Source: Balanoglossus misakiensis
Lineage: Eukaryota > Hemichordata
NCBI GenBank assembly: GCA_040954595.2
Contig: CM082589.2
Coordinates: forward strand, 10,726,001-10,790,000
DNA length: 64,000 bases
Direction: 5' to 3'
Shown: positions 1 through 11,600 of the stretch, in pieces
Numbering within the stretch: the first letter of the stretch is position 1
Layout: every line of letters begins with the position of its first letter
Notes under the pieces: model-generated
Seen by the model: the letters and a program-made list of their open reading frames with translations, nothing else
Database searches by the model: none
What the model was told of the DNA's origin: nothing
Program-made: the position numbers and the translations under genes

Positions 1-593
1 TGAGTGTTTGGTGGGGTCAACCTTTGCGTCAACATTAACTTGGCCAGAGTGGCCAGTATCGTGCCCATTAATTTTGAGTGTTTGGTGGGGTCAACCTTTG
101 CGTCAACATTAACTAGGCCAGAGTGGCCAGTATCGTGCCCATTAATTTTGAGTGTTTGGTGGGGTCAACCTTTGCGTCAACATTAACTAGGCCAGAGTGG
201 CCAGTATCGTGCCCATTAATTTTGAGTGTTTGGTGGGGGTCAACCTTTGCGTCAACATTAACCAGAGCACACAGTAACCAGGCCGTAGTGGACAGTGTTC
301 TGCCCATTAATTTTGAGTGTTTGGTGGGGTCAACCTTTGCGTCACCATTAACCAGAGCACACAGTAACCAGGCCATAGTGGACAGTGTGCTGCCCATTAA
401 TTTTGAGTGTTTGGTGGGGTCAACCTTTGCGTCAACATTAACCAGAGCACACAGTAACCAGGCCATAGTGGACAGTGTTCTGCCCATTAATTTTGAGTGT
501 TTGGTGGGGTCAACCTTTGCGTCAACATTAACCAGAGCACACAGTAACCAGGCCGTAGTGGACAGTGTTCTGCCCATTAATTTTGAGTGTTTG
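1..593. repeat. Satellite array, segment 1 (74/90-bp monomers)
   Basis: Tandem copies of one monomer in two length forms. The short form (74 bp) contains AGGCCAGAGTGGCCAGTATC. The long form (90 bp) carries 16 extra bases (AGAGCACACAGTAACC) next to the shared block TGGGGTCAACCTTTGCGTC. This segment begins with short units and switches to long units after about 260. It ends at the transposon insertion at 594. The window starts inside the array, so its left limit is not seen. Confidence 0.95.
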
Positions 594-2002
594 CCCTTAC
601 GAAAAAATAAGGCTTCTGGCGAACAGTTGTGGTAAACTTGCCGCAACGTTGCGGCACATATACCGCGACTGTTTGCGGCGCATGCGCGGCTAATGCATAT
701 TTTCGCATGCAAATGAGCTGTTGCGGCGCACAGTTGCGGTAAACATACCGCAACTTTGTGGCACATATGCGGCACGTATGCCAAAACGGGTTTGCGGCGT
801 ACATGCCGCAAAATCTGACCTCTTGCAACTTTGCGGCGCATATACCGCAACTGTTTGCGGCGCATGCGCGGCTAATGCATATTTTCGCATGCAAATGAGC
901 TGTTGCGGCGCACAGTTGCGGTAAACATACCGCAACTTTGCGACACATATGCTGCAAATTATGACCTCTTGTTAATACATGTAATTAATCCCTACTGTGG
1001 CCCCTTCCTAGCTACCAGCCACCCGTGAAAAGAATTGCCAATCTATCCATTCTGTTCTGAAGTATCTTGGTTCAGCAAATCTTAATTCTCATGTGAATTT
1101 GGTGTGTCATATTCATATACATGTACTTCCCATAAGGAGAGTTATCCCAAGTATATTCAACAGGCTTAGACAAAACATCCTTTCTTTGTGAAATTGTGAC
1201 CCTCATTGTTTATTTCAACAGCAGGCATTATTTTATAGTTATCTCAAGTGATTCAACTACCACAGAAACCAACAAAATTTAGAAAACTCACCCAGCTGTA
1301 TACATGTCATTGCAATGCTCTTGTCTCAAGTGTCCTCTTACTGGTATATGTCTTGGATCAACACCAGAGTTTTTCTTTTGCAGATACTTTTCCATTTAGT
1401 CTGACTTTAAGTACAAGATTATGACAATCATCCTCAGGAAATTGTTCAAACTACTAACCTCTGGCAATGCACAAATATCGCTACCACAGTATTTAAGTGA
1501 AGCAGCTTCCAGCTGTATGGATTGGTGACATCAAATTCATGGTTATTGATGGGCACAGTGATCACAGTGTAACCTTGCACAATCAAAATGTCCGCCTAAA
1601 TGAAAACAGCCTCATTCTCGTTTCTGCACATGTCACCAATAAGTAATTATTAACTAGCTGAGCATTCAAATTATGTTAATTGAACTTTCTGGCATATATA
1701 CCGCAACTGTGCCGCAACAGACTCCACTGATCACGAGATAATATCAAACTCCCTGTTTACTTTACTTTTGCGGTATATGCGCCGCAAAAGGCTCCACTGA
1801 TCACCAGTAGTACAAGACACTCTGTGTTTACTTAAATGTTGCGGCATACGTGCCGCAAAAGTCTTGACTGATCGCCAGAAGTGTGCCAGTACTGGCGATC
1901 ATCGGCGATTAGTCGCCACAAAGTTGCGGTCAGAAATTTGCGTGCCGCACATGTGCCGCAACTTCGCCGCATGTTTGCCGCAAGAAAACAACTTCGTAAG
2001 GG
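594..2002. mobile_element. DNA transposon (non-autonomous) inserted in the satellite
   Basis: A 1,409-bp insertion bounded by perfect 10-bp terminal inverted repeats, CCCTTACGAA at 594-603 and its complement at 1993-2002. The 3-bp target duplication TTG (591-593 and 2003-2005) is confirmed because deleting the insert and one TTG restores the satellite monomer exactly. Both subterminal regions are dense in GCCGCAA/TTGCGGC motifs in both orientations. About 85 bp near 671-757 recur at about 853-939 (offset 182). The middle (about 960-1680) is ordinary A/T-rich sequence with no transposase frame. A 3-bp duplication with dense subterminal repeats resembles the CACTA/EnSpm or Harbinger groups, but the TIR start fits neither well, so the superfamily is open. 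Confidence 0.85.
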
Positions 2003-5000
2003 TTGGTGGGGTCAACCTTTGCGTCAACATTAACCAGAGCACACAGTAACCAGGCCGTAGTGGACAGTGTTCTGCCCATTAATTTTGAGTGTTTGGTGGG
2101 GTCAACCTTTGCGTCAACATTAACCAGAGCACACAGTAACCAGGCCTTAGTGGACAGTGTTCTGCCCATTAATTTTGAGTGTTTGGTGGGGTCAACCTTT
2201 GCGTCAACATTAACCAGAGCACACAGTAACCAGGCCGTAGTGGACAGTGTTCTGCCCATTAATTTTGAGTGTTTGGTGGGGTCAACCTTTGCGTCAACAT
2301 TAACCAGAGCACACAGTAACCAGGCCATAGTGGACAGTGTGCTGCCCATTAATTTTGAGTGTTTGGTGGGGTCAACCTTTGCGTCAACATTAACCAGAGC
2401 ACACAGTAACCAGGCCGTAGTGGACAGTGTTCTGCCCATTAATTTTGAGTGTTTGGTGGGGTCAACCTTTGCGTCAACATTAACCAGAGCACACAGTAAC
2501 CAGGCCATAGTGGACAGTGTTCTGCCCATTAATTTTGAGTGTTTGGTGGGGTCAACCTTTGCGTCAACATTAACCAGAGCACACAGTAACCAGGCCGTAG
2601 TGGACAGTGTTCTGCCCATTAATTTTGAGTGTTTGGTGGGGTCAACCTTTGCGTCAACATTAACCAGAGCACACAGTAACCAGGCCAGAGTGGCCAGTAT
2701 CGTGCCCATTAATTTTGAGTGTTTGATGGGGGTCAACCTTTGCGTCAACATTAACCAGAGCACACAGTAACCAGGCCGTAGTGGACAGTGTTCTGCCCAT
2801 TAATTTTGAGTGTTTGGTGGGGTCAACCTTTGCGTCAACATTAACCAGAGCACACAGTAACCAGGCCATAGTGGACAGTGTGCTGCCCATTAATTTTGAG
2901 TGTTTGGTGGGGTCAACCTTTGCGTCAACATTAACCAGAGCACACAGTAACCAGGCCGTAGTGGACAGTGTTCTGCCCATTAATTTTGAGTGTTTGGTGG
3001 GGTCAACCTTTGCGTCAACATTAACCAGAGCACACAGTAACCAGGCCGTAGTGGACAGTGTTCTGCCCATTAATTTTGAGTGTTTGGTGGGGTCAACCTT
3101 TGCGTCAACATTAACCAGAGCACACAGTAACCAGGCCATAGTGGACAGTGTGCTGCCCATTAATTTTGAGTGTTTGGTGGGGTCAACCTTTGCGTCAACA
3201 TTAACCAGAGCACACAGTAACCAGGCCGTAGTGGACAGTGTTCTGCCCATTAATTTTGAGTGTTTGGTGGGGTCAACCTTTGCGTCAACATTAACCAGAG
3301 CACACAGTAACCAGGCCATAGTGGACAGTGTTCTGCCCATTAATTTTGAGTGTTTGGTGGGGTCAACCTTTGCGTCAACATTAACCAGAGCACACAGTAA
3401 CCAGGCCGTAGTGGACAGTGTTCTGCCCATTAATTTTGAGTGTTTGGTGGGGTCAACCTTTGCGTCAACATTAACCAGAGCACACAGTAACCAGGCCAGA
3501 GTGGCCAGTATCGTGCCCATTAATTTTGAGTGTTTGATGGGGGTCAACCTTTGCGTCAACATTAACCAGAGCACACAGTAACCAGGCCGTAGTGGACAGT
3601 GTTCTGCCCATTAATTTTGAGTGTTTGGTGGGGTCAACCTTTGCGTCAACATTAACCAGAGCACACAGTAACCAGGCCATAGTGGACAGTGTGCTGCCCA
3701 TTAATTTTGAGTGTTTGGTGGGGTCAACCTTTGCGTCAACATTAACCAGAGCACACAGTAACCAGGCCGTAGTGGACAGTGTTCTGCCCATTAATTTTGA
3801 GTGTTTGGTGGGGTCAACCTTTGCGTCAACATTAACCAGAGCACACAGTAACCAGGCCGTAGTGGACAGTGTTCTGCCCATTAATTTTGAGTGTTTGGTG
3901 GGGTCAACCTTTGCGTCAACATTAACCAGAGCACACAGTAACCAGGCCGTAGTGGACAGTGTTCTGCCCATTAATTTTGAGTGTTTGGTGGGGTCAACCT
4001 TTGCGTCAACATTAACTAGGCCAGAGTGGCCAGTATCGTGCCCATTAATTTTGAGTGTTTGGTGGGGTCAACCTTTGCGTCAACATTAACTAGGCCAGAG
4101 TGGCCAGTATCGTGCCCATTAATTTTGAGTGTTTGGTGGGGTCAACCTTTGCGTCAACATTAACTAGGCCAGAGTGGCCAGTATCGTGCCCATTAATTTT
4201 GAGTGTTTGGTGGGGTCAACCTTTGCGTCAACATTAACTAGGCCAGAGTGGCCAGTATCGTGCCCATTAATTTTGAGTGTTTGGTGGGGTCAACCTTTGC
4301 GTCAACATTAACTAGGCCAGAGTGGCCAGTATCGTGCCCATTAATTTTGAGTGTTTGGTGGGGTCAACCTTTGCGTCAACATTAACCAGAGCACACAGTA
4401 ACCAGGCCGTAGTGGACAGTGTTCTGCCCATTAATTTTGAGTGTTTGGTGGGGTCAACCTTTGCGTCAACATTAACCAGAGCACACAGTAACCAGGCCAT
4501 AGTGGACAGTGTGCTGCCCATTAATTTTGAGTGTTTGGTGGGGTCAACCTTTGCGTCAACATTAACCAGAGCACACAGTAACCAGGCCATAGTGGACAGT
4601 GTTCTGCCCATTAATTTTGAGTGTTTGGTGGGGTCAACCTTTGCGTCAACATTAACCAGAGCACACAGTAACCAGGCCGTAGTGGACAGTGTTCTGCCCA
4701 TTAATTTTGAGTGTTTGGTGGGGTCAACCTTTGCGTCAACATTAACCAGAGCACACAGTAACCAGGCCGTAGTGGACAGTGTTCTGCCCATTAATTTTGA
4801 GTGTTTGGTGGGGTCAACCTTTGCGTCAACATTAACCAGAGCACACAGTAACCAGGCCATAGTGGACAGTGTTCTGCCCATTAATTTTGAGTGTTTGGTG
4901 GGGTCAACCTTTGCGTCAACATTAACCAGAGCACACAGTAACCAGGCCGTAGTGGACAGTGTTCTGCCCATTAATTTTGAGTGTTTGGTGGGGTCAACCT

Positions 5001-7812
5001 TTGCGTCAACATTAACCAGAGCACACAGTAACCAGGCCATAGTGGACAGTGTGCTGCCCATTAATTTTGAGTGTTTGGTGGGGTCAACCTTTGCGTCAAC
5101 ATTAACCAGAGCACACAGTAACCAGGCCGTAGTGGACAGTGTTCTGCCCATTAATTTTGAGTGTTTGGTGGGGTCAACCTTTGCGTCAACATTAACCAGA
5201 GCACACAGTAACCAGGCCGTAGTGGACAGTGTTCTGCCCATTAATTTTGAGTGTTTGGTGGGGTCAACCTTTGCGTCAACATTAACCAGAGCACACAGTA
5301 ACCAGGCCGTAGTGGACAGTGTTCTGCCCATTAATTTTGAGTGTTTGGTGGGGTCAACCTTTGCGTCAACATTAACCAGAGCACACAGTAACCAGGCCGT
5401 AGTGGACAGTGTTCTGCCCATTAATTTTGAGTGTTTGGTGGGGTCAACCTTTGCGTCAACATTAACCAGAGCACACAGTAACCAGGCCGTAGTGGACAGT
5501 GTTCTGCCCATTAATTTTGAGTGTTTGGTGGGGTCAACCTTTGCGTCAACATTAACCAGAGCACACAGTAACCAGGCCATAGTGGACAGTGTGCTGCCCA
5601 TTAATTTTGAGTGTTTGGTGGGGTCAACCTTTGCGTCAACATTAACCAGAGCACACAGTAACCAGGCCGTAGTGGACAGTGTTCTGCCCATTAATTTTGA
5701 GTGTTTGGTGGGGTCAACCTTTGCGTCAACATTAACCAGAGCACACAGTAACCAGGCCGTAGTGGACAGTGTTCTGCCCATTAATTTTGAGTGTTTGGTG
5801 GGGTCAACCTTTGCGTCAACATTAACCAGAGCACACAGTAACCAGGCCATAGTGGACAGTGTTCTGCCCATTAGTTTTGAGTGTTTGGTGGGGTCAACCT
5901 TTGCGTCAACATTAACCAGAGCACACAGTAACCAGGCCGTAGTGGACAGTGTTCTGCCCATTAATTTTGAGTGTTTGGTGGGGTCAACCTTTGCGTCAAC
6001 ATTAACCAGAGCACACAGTAACCAGGCCATAGTGGACAGTGTTCTGCCCATTAATTTTGAGTGTTTGGTGGGGTCAACCTTTGCGTCAACATTAACCAGA
6101 GCACACAGTAACCAGGCCGTAGTGGACAGTGTTCTGCCCATTAATTTTGAGTGTTTGGTGGGGTCAACCTTTGCGTCAACATTAACCAGAGCACACAGTA
6201 ACCAGGCCGTAGTGGACAGTGTTCTGCCCATTAATTTTGAGTGTTTGGTGGGGTCAACCTTTGCGTCAACATTAACCAGAGCACACAGTAACCAGGCCAT
6301 AGTGGACAGTGTGCTGCCCATTAATTTTGAGTGTTTGGTGGGGTCAACCTTTGCGTCAACATTAACCAGAGCACACAGTAACCAGGCCATAGTGGACAGT
6401 GTTCTGCCCATTAATTTTGAGTGTTTGGTGGGGTCAACCTTTGCGTCAACATTAACCAGAGCACACAGTAACCAGGCCGTAGTGGACAGTGTTCTGCCCA
6501 TTAATTTTGAGTGTTTGGTGGGGTCAACCTTTGCGTCAACATTAACCAGAGCACACAGTAACCAGGCCGTAGTGGACAGTGTTCTGCCCATTAATTTTGA
6601 GTGTTTGGTGGGGTCAACCTTTGCGTCAACATTAACCAGAGCACACAGTAACCAGGCCATAGTGGACAGTGTTCTGCCCATTAATTTTGAGTGTTTGGTG
6701 GGGTCAACCTTTGCGTCAACATTAACCAGAGCACACAGTAACCAGGCCGTAGTGGACAGTGTTCTGCCCATTAATTTTGAGTGTTTGGTGGGGTCAACCT
6801 TTGCGTCAACATTAACCAGAGCACACAGTAACCAGGCCGTAGTGGACAGTGTTCTGCCCATTAATTTTGAGTGTTTGGTGGGGTCAACCTTTGCGTCAAC
6901 ATTAACCAGAGCACACAGTAACCAGGCCGTAGTGGACAGTGTTCTGCCCATTAATTTTGAGTGTTTGGTGGGGTCAACCTTTGCGTCAACATTAACCAGA
7001 GCACACAGTAACCAGGCCATAGTGGACAGTGTGCTGCCCATTAATTTTGAGTGTTTGGTGGGGTCAACCTTTGCGTCAACATTAACCAGAGCACACAGTA
7101 ACCAGGCCATAGTGGACAGTGTTCTGCCCATTAATTTTGAGTGTTTGGTGGGGTCAACCTTTGCGTCAACATTAACCAGAGCACACAGTAACCAGGCCGT
7201 AGTGGACAGTGTTCTGCCCATTAATTTTGAGTGTTTGGTGGGGTCAACCTTTGCGTCAACATTAACCAGAGCACACAGTAACCAGGCCGTAGTGGACAGT
7301 GTTCTGCCCATTAATTTTGAGTGTTTGGTGGGGTCAACCTTTGCGTCAACATTAACCAGAGCACACAGTAACCAGGCCATAGTGGACAGTGTTCTGCCCA
7401 TTAATTTTGAGTGTTTGGTGGGGTCAACCTTTGCGTCAACATTAACCAGAGCACACAGTAACCAGGCCGTAGTGGACAGTGTTCTGCCCATTAATTTTGA
7501 GTGTTTGGTGGGGTCAACCTTTGCGTCAACATTAACCAGAGCACACAGTAACCAGGCCATAGTGGACAGTGTGCTGCCCATTAATTTTGAGTGTTTGGTG
7601 GGGTCAACCTTTGCGTCAACATTAACCAGAGCACAGAGTAACCAGGCCATAGTGGACAGTGTTCTGCCCATTAATTTTGAGTGTTTGGTGGGGTCAACCT
7701 TTGCGTCAACATTAATCAGAGCACACAGTAACCAGGCCGTAGTGGACAGTGTTCTGCCCATTAATTTTGAGTGTTTGGTGGGGTCAACCTTTGCGTCAAC
7801 ATTAACCAGAGC
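2003..7812. repeat. Satellite array, segment 2 (mostly 90-bp units)
   Basis: Mostly 90-bp units, with a block of 74-bp units at about 4010-4330. Units alternate at a few fixed positions (GTA/ATA/TTA after GGCC, and GTTCTG/GTGCTG). Because 90 is a multiple of three and the unit lacks stops in one frame per strand, open frames of 1,185 codons (plus, 4322-7879) and 1,167 codons (minus, 4312-7815) overlap almost completely. There is no splice, promoter or codon evidence for either, and I treat both as non-coding. An 811-bp higher-order unit (nine long units plus one G) recurs at about 2680 and 3490. Confidence 0.95.
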
Positions 7813-8644
7813 CACGGTTACTAGAAGAAGACGGTTAGGAAACTATTTTTTCTCCATTGTTAGATGCTCGCCTCGGTAAACACTTAGTGTAAACGAAAGA
7901 TATCAGGTGCTAACGAGCCTGGCCGTACGAATAATGACGTCATTCCCCCACAATCCAAAGCAAACCATACTCGTGTTTACGGAATTGCTTGCACGCACAG
8001 TACGTAGACCACCAGAATTGAAGAAAACAGAACAGAGGATGGATAATTTATAAAGTCACAACACATTTATGACAATTTTGAACTTTCAAGGACATGATGA
8101 AGCCATACATTCTTTGTCTTGACTGTGCCCTAGAGATTCGATGCGAACCAAAACAAACAAGATGGCCGCCAAAGGCTATATCGATAATGTTAAATTAACG
8201 ACTGTATCGAAATGGGTATGCAATGAATCTCAACGAAATATTCCAATTGGAATAAACGAAATAGCCCATGCAATACAAAAAGGTGTAAAATATCTAAATA
8301 TATTTAAAAAAAACAGAAATGCGACCATCAGGGTTGAATTCTAGGGGTTCAAAATTCGACGCTATTTGAATCCGGATTTTAAGTTAACCACCCAAGAAAC
8401 AATGGTAGAGTGTCGCAAGCCCAACAGACTATGACCGTGCACTCCATAAGCCTATATGGAATTCGTACAAAAAAAAAGTGGCGCTGTACTCTGACGAAAA
8501 AGGGCAGATGAAGGGGTTCAAAAATTAGCTACGTTCCCCAATACAACCCCACATAGCGGTTCGGACATGGACTCTCCTAGCTAACACCTCGTTCACACCT
8601 TCCGAATAATAGAGTTTCCTAACCGTCTTCTTCTAGTAACCGTG
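7813..8644. mobile_element. DNA transposon with 32-bp TIRs inserted in the satellite
   Basis: An 832-bp insertion with perfect 32-bp terminal inverted repeats (7813-7844 and 8613-8644, beginning CACGGTTACTAGAAG). It is flanked by a 7-bp target duplication CCAGAGC (7806-7812 and 8645-8651); removing the insert rebuilds an intact 90-bp monomer. The interior holds only a 67-codon open frame (8141-8344) without recognisable domains, so the element is non-autonomous. A 7-bp duplication is unusual: Dada elements give 6-7 bp and P-type elements about 8 bp, so superfamily assignment needs a full-length relative. Confidence 0.88.
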
Positions 8645-11600
8645 CCAGAGCACACAGTAACCAGGCCATAGTGGACAGTGTTCTGCCCATTAATTTTGAG
8701 TGTTTGGTGGGGTCAACATTTGCGTCAACATTAACCAGAGCACACAGTAACCAGGCCGTAGTGGACAGTGTTCTGCCCATTAATTTTGAGTGTTTGGTGG
8801 GGTCAACCTTTGCGTCAACATTAACTAGGCCAGAGTGGCCAGTATCGTGCCCATTAATTTTGAGTGTTTGGTGGGGTCAACCTTTGCGTCAACATTAACT
8901 AGGCCAGAGTGGCCAGTATCATGCCCATTAATTTTGAGTGTTTGGTGGGGTCAACCTTTGCGTCAACATTAACTAGGCCAGAGTGGCCAGTATCCTGCCC
9001 ATTAATTTTGAGTGTTTGGTGGGGTCAACCTTTGCATCAACATTAACCAGGCCAGAGTGGCCAGTGTCGTGCCCATTAATTTTGAGTTTTTGGTGGGGTC
9101 AACCTTGGCATCAACATTAACTAGGCCAGAGTGGCCAGTATCGTGCCCATTAATTTTGAGTGTTTGGTGGGGTCAACCTTTGCGTCAACATTAACTAGGC
9201 CAGAGTGGCCAGTATCGTGCCCATTAATTTTGAGTGTTTGGTGGGGGTCAACCTTTGCGTCAACATTAACCAGAGCACACAGTAACCAGGCCGTAGTGGA
9301 CAGTGTTCTGCCCATTAATTTTGAGTGTTTGGTGGGGTCAACCTTTGCGTCAACATTAACTAGGCCAGAGTGGCCAGTATCGTGCCCATTAATTTTGTGT
9401 GTTTGGTGGGGTCAACCTTTGCGTCAACATTAACTAGGCCAGAGTGGCCAGTATCATGCCCATTAATTTTGAGTGTTTGGTGGGGTCAACCTTTGCGTCA
9501 ACATTAACTAGGCCAGAGTGGCCAGTATCCTGCCCATTAATTTTGAGTGTTTGGTGGGGTCAACCTTTGCATCAACATTAACCAGGCCAGAGTGGCCAGT
9601 GTCATGCCCATTAATTTTGAGTTTTTGGTGGGGTCAACCTTGGCATCAACATTAACTAGGCCAGAGTGGCCAGTATCGTGCCCATTAATTTTGAGTGTTT
9701 GGTGGGGTCAACCTTTGCGTCAACATTAACTAGGCCAGAGTGGCCAGTATCGTGCCCATTAATTTTGAGTGTTTGGTGGGGGTCAACCTTTGCGTCAACA
9801 TTAACCAGAGCACACAGTAACCAGGCCGTAGTGGACAGTGTTCTGCCCATTAATTTTGAGTGTTTGGTGGGGTCAACCTTTGCGTCAACATTAACCAGAG
9901 CACACAGTAACCAGGCCTTAGTGGACAGTGTGCTGCCCATTAATTTTGAGTGTTTGGTGGGGTCAACCTTTGCGTCAACATTAACCAGAGCACACAGTAA
10001 CCAGGCCATAGTGGACAGTGTTCTGCCCATTAATTTTGAGTGTTTGGTGGGGTCAACCTTTGCGTCAACATTAACCAGAGCACACAGTAACCAGGCCGTA
10101 GTGGACAGTGTTCTGCCCATTAATTTTGAGTGTTTGGTGGGGTCAACCTTTGCGTCAACATTAACCAGAGCACACAGTAACCAGGACATAGTGGACAGTA
10201 TGCTGCCCATTGATTTTGAGTGTTTGGTGGCGTCAACCTTTGCGTCAACATTAACCAGAGCACACAATAACCAGGCCGTAGTGGACAGTGTTCTGCCCAT
10301 TAATTTTGAGTGTTTGGTGGGGTCAACCTTTGCGTCAACATTAACCAGAGCACACAGTAACCAGGCCATAGTGGACAGTGTTCTGCCCATTAATTTTGAG
10401 TGTTTGGTGGGGTCAACCTTTGCGTCAACATTAACCAGAGCACACAGTAACCAGGCCGTAGTGGACAGTGTGCTGCCCATTAATTTTGAGTGTTTGGTGG
10501 GGTCAACCTTTGCGTCAACATTAACTAGGCCAGAGTGGCCAGTATCGTGCCCATTAATTTTGAGTGTTTGGTGGGGGTCAACCTTTGCGTCAACATTAAC
10601 TAGGCCAGAGTGGCCAGTATCCTGCCCATTAATTTTGAGTGTTTGGTGGGGTCAACCTTTGCATCAACATTAACCAGAGCACACAGTAACCAGGCCATAG
10701 TGGACAGTGTTCTGCCCATTAATTTTGAGTGTTTGGTGGGGTCAACCTTTGCATCAACATTAACCAGAGCACACAGTAACAAGGCCGTAGTGGACAGTGT
10801 GCTGCCCATTAATTTTGAGTGTTTGGTGGGGTCAACCTTTGCGTCAACATTAACCAGAGCACACAGTAACCAGGCCATAGTGGACAGTATGCTGCCCATT
10901 GATTTTGAGTGTTTGGTGGGGTCAACCTTTGCGTCAACATTAACTAGGCCAGAGTGGCCAGTATCGTGCCCATTAATTTTGAGTGTTTGGTGGGGGTCAA
11001 CCTTTGCGTCAACATTAACCAGAGCACACAGTAACCAGGCCGTAGTGGACAGTGTTCTGCCCATTAATTTTGAGTGTTTGGTGGGGTCAACCTTTGCGTC
11101 AACATTAACCAGAGCACACAGTAACCAGGCCTTAGTGGACAGTGTGCTGCCCATTAATTTTGAGTGTTTGGTGGGGTCAACCTTTGCGTCAACATTAACC
11201 AGAGCACACAGTAACCAGGCCATAGTGGACAGTGTTCTGCCCATTAATTTTGAGTGTTTGGTGGGGTCAACCTTTGCGTCAACATTAACCAGAGCACACA
11301 GTAACCAGGCCGTAGTGGACAGTGTTCTGCCCATTAATTTTGAGTGTTTGGTGGGGTCAACCTTTGCGTCAACATTAACCAGAGCACACAGTAACCAGGC
11401 CGTAGTGGACAGTGTTCTGCCCATTAATTTTGAGTGTTTGGTGGGGTCAACCTTTGCGTCAACATTAACCAGAGCACACAGTAACCAGGCCATAGTGGAC
11501 AGTGTTCTGCCCATTAATTTTGAGTGTTTGGTGGGGTCAACCTTTGCGTCAACATTAACCAGAGCACACAGTAACCAGGCCGTAGTGGACAGTGTTCTGC

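Noticed and set aside
4312-7879. Very long open frames on both strands as a repeat-protein gene
   Set aside because: They are an arithmetic product of a 90-bp stop-free unit, exist on both strands at once, end at the array edges, and have no promoter, splice or codon evidence.
8141-8344. 67-codon frame in the 7.8-kb transposon as a gene
   Set aside because: No domain, short, and inside a non-autonomous element; nothing supports translation.
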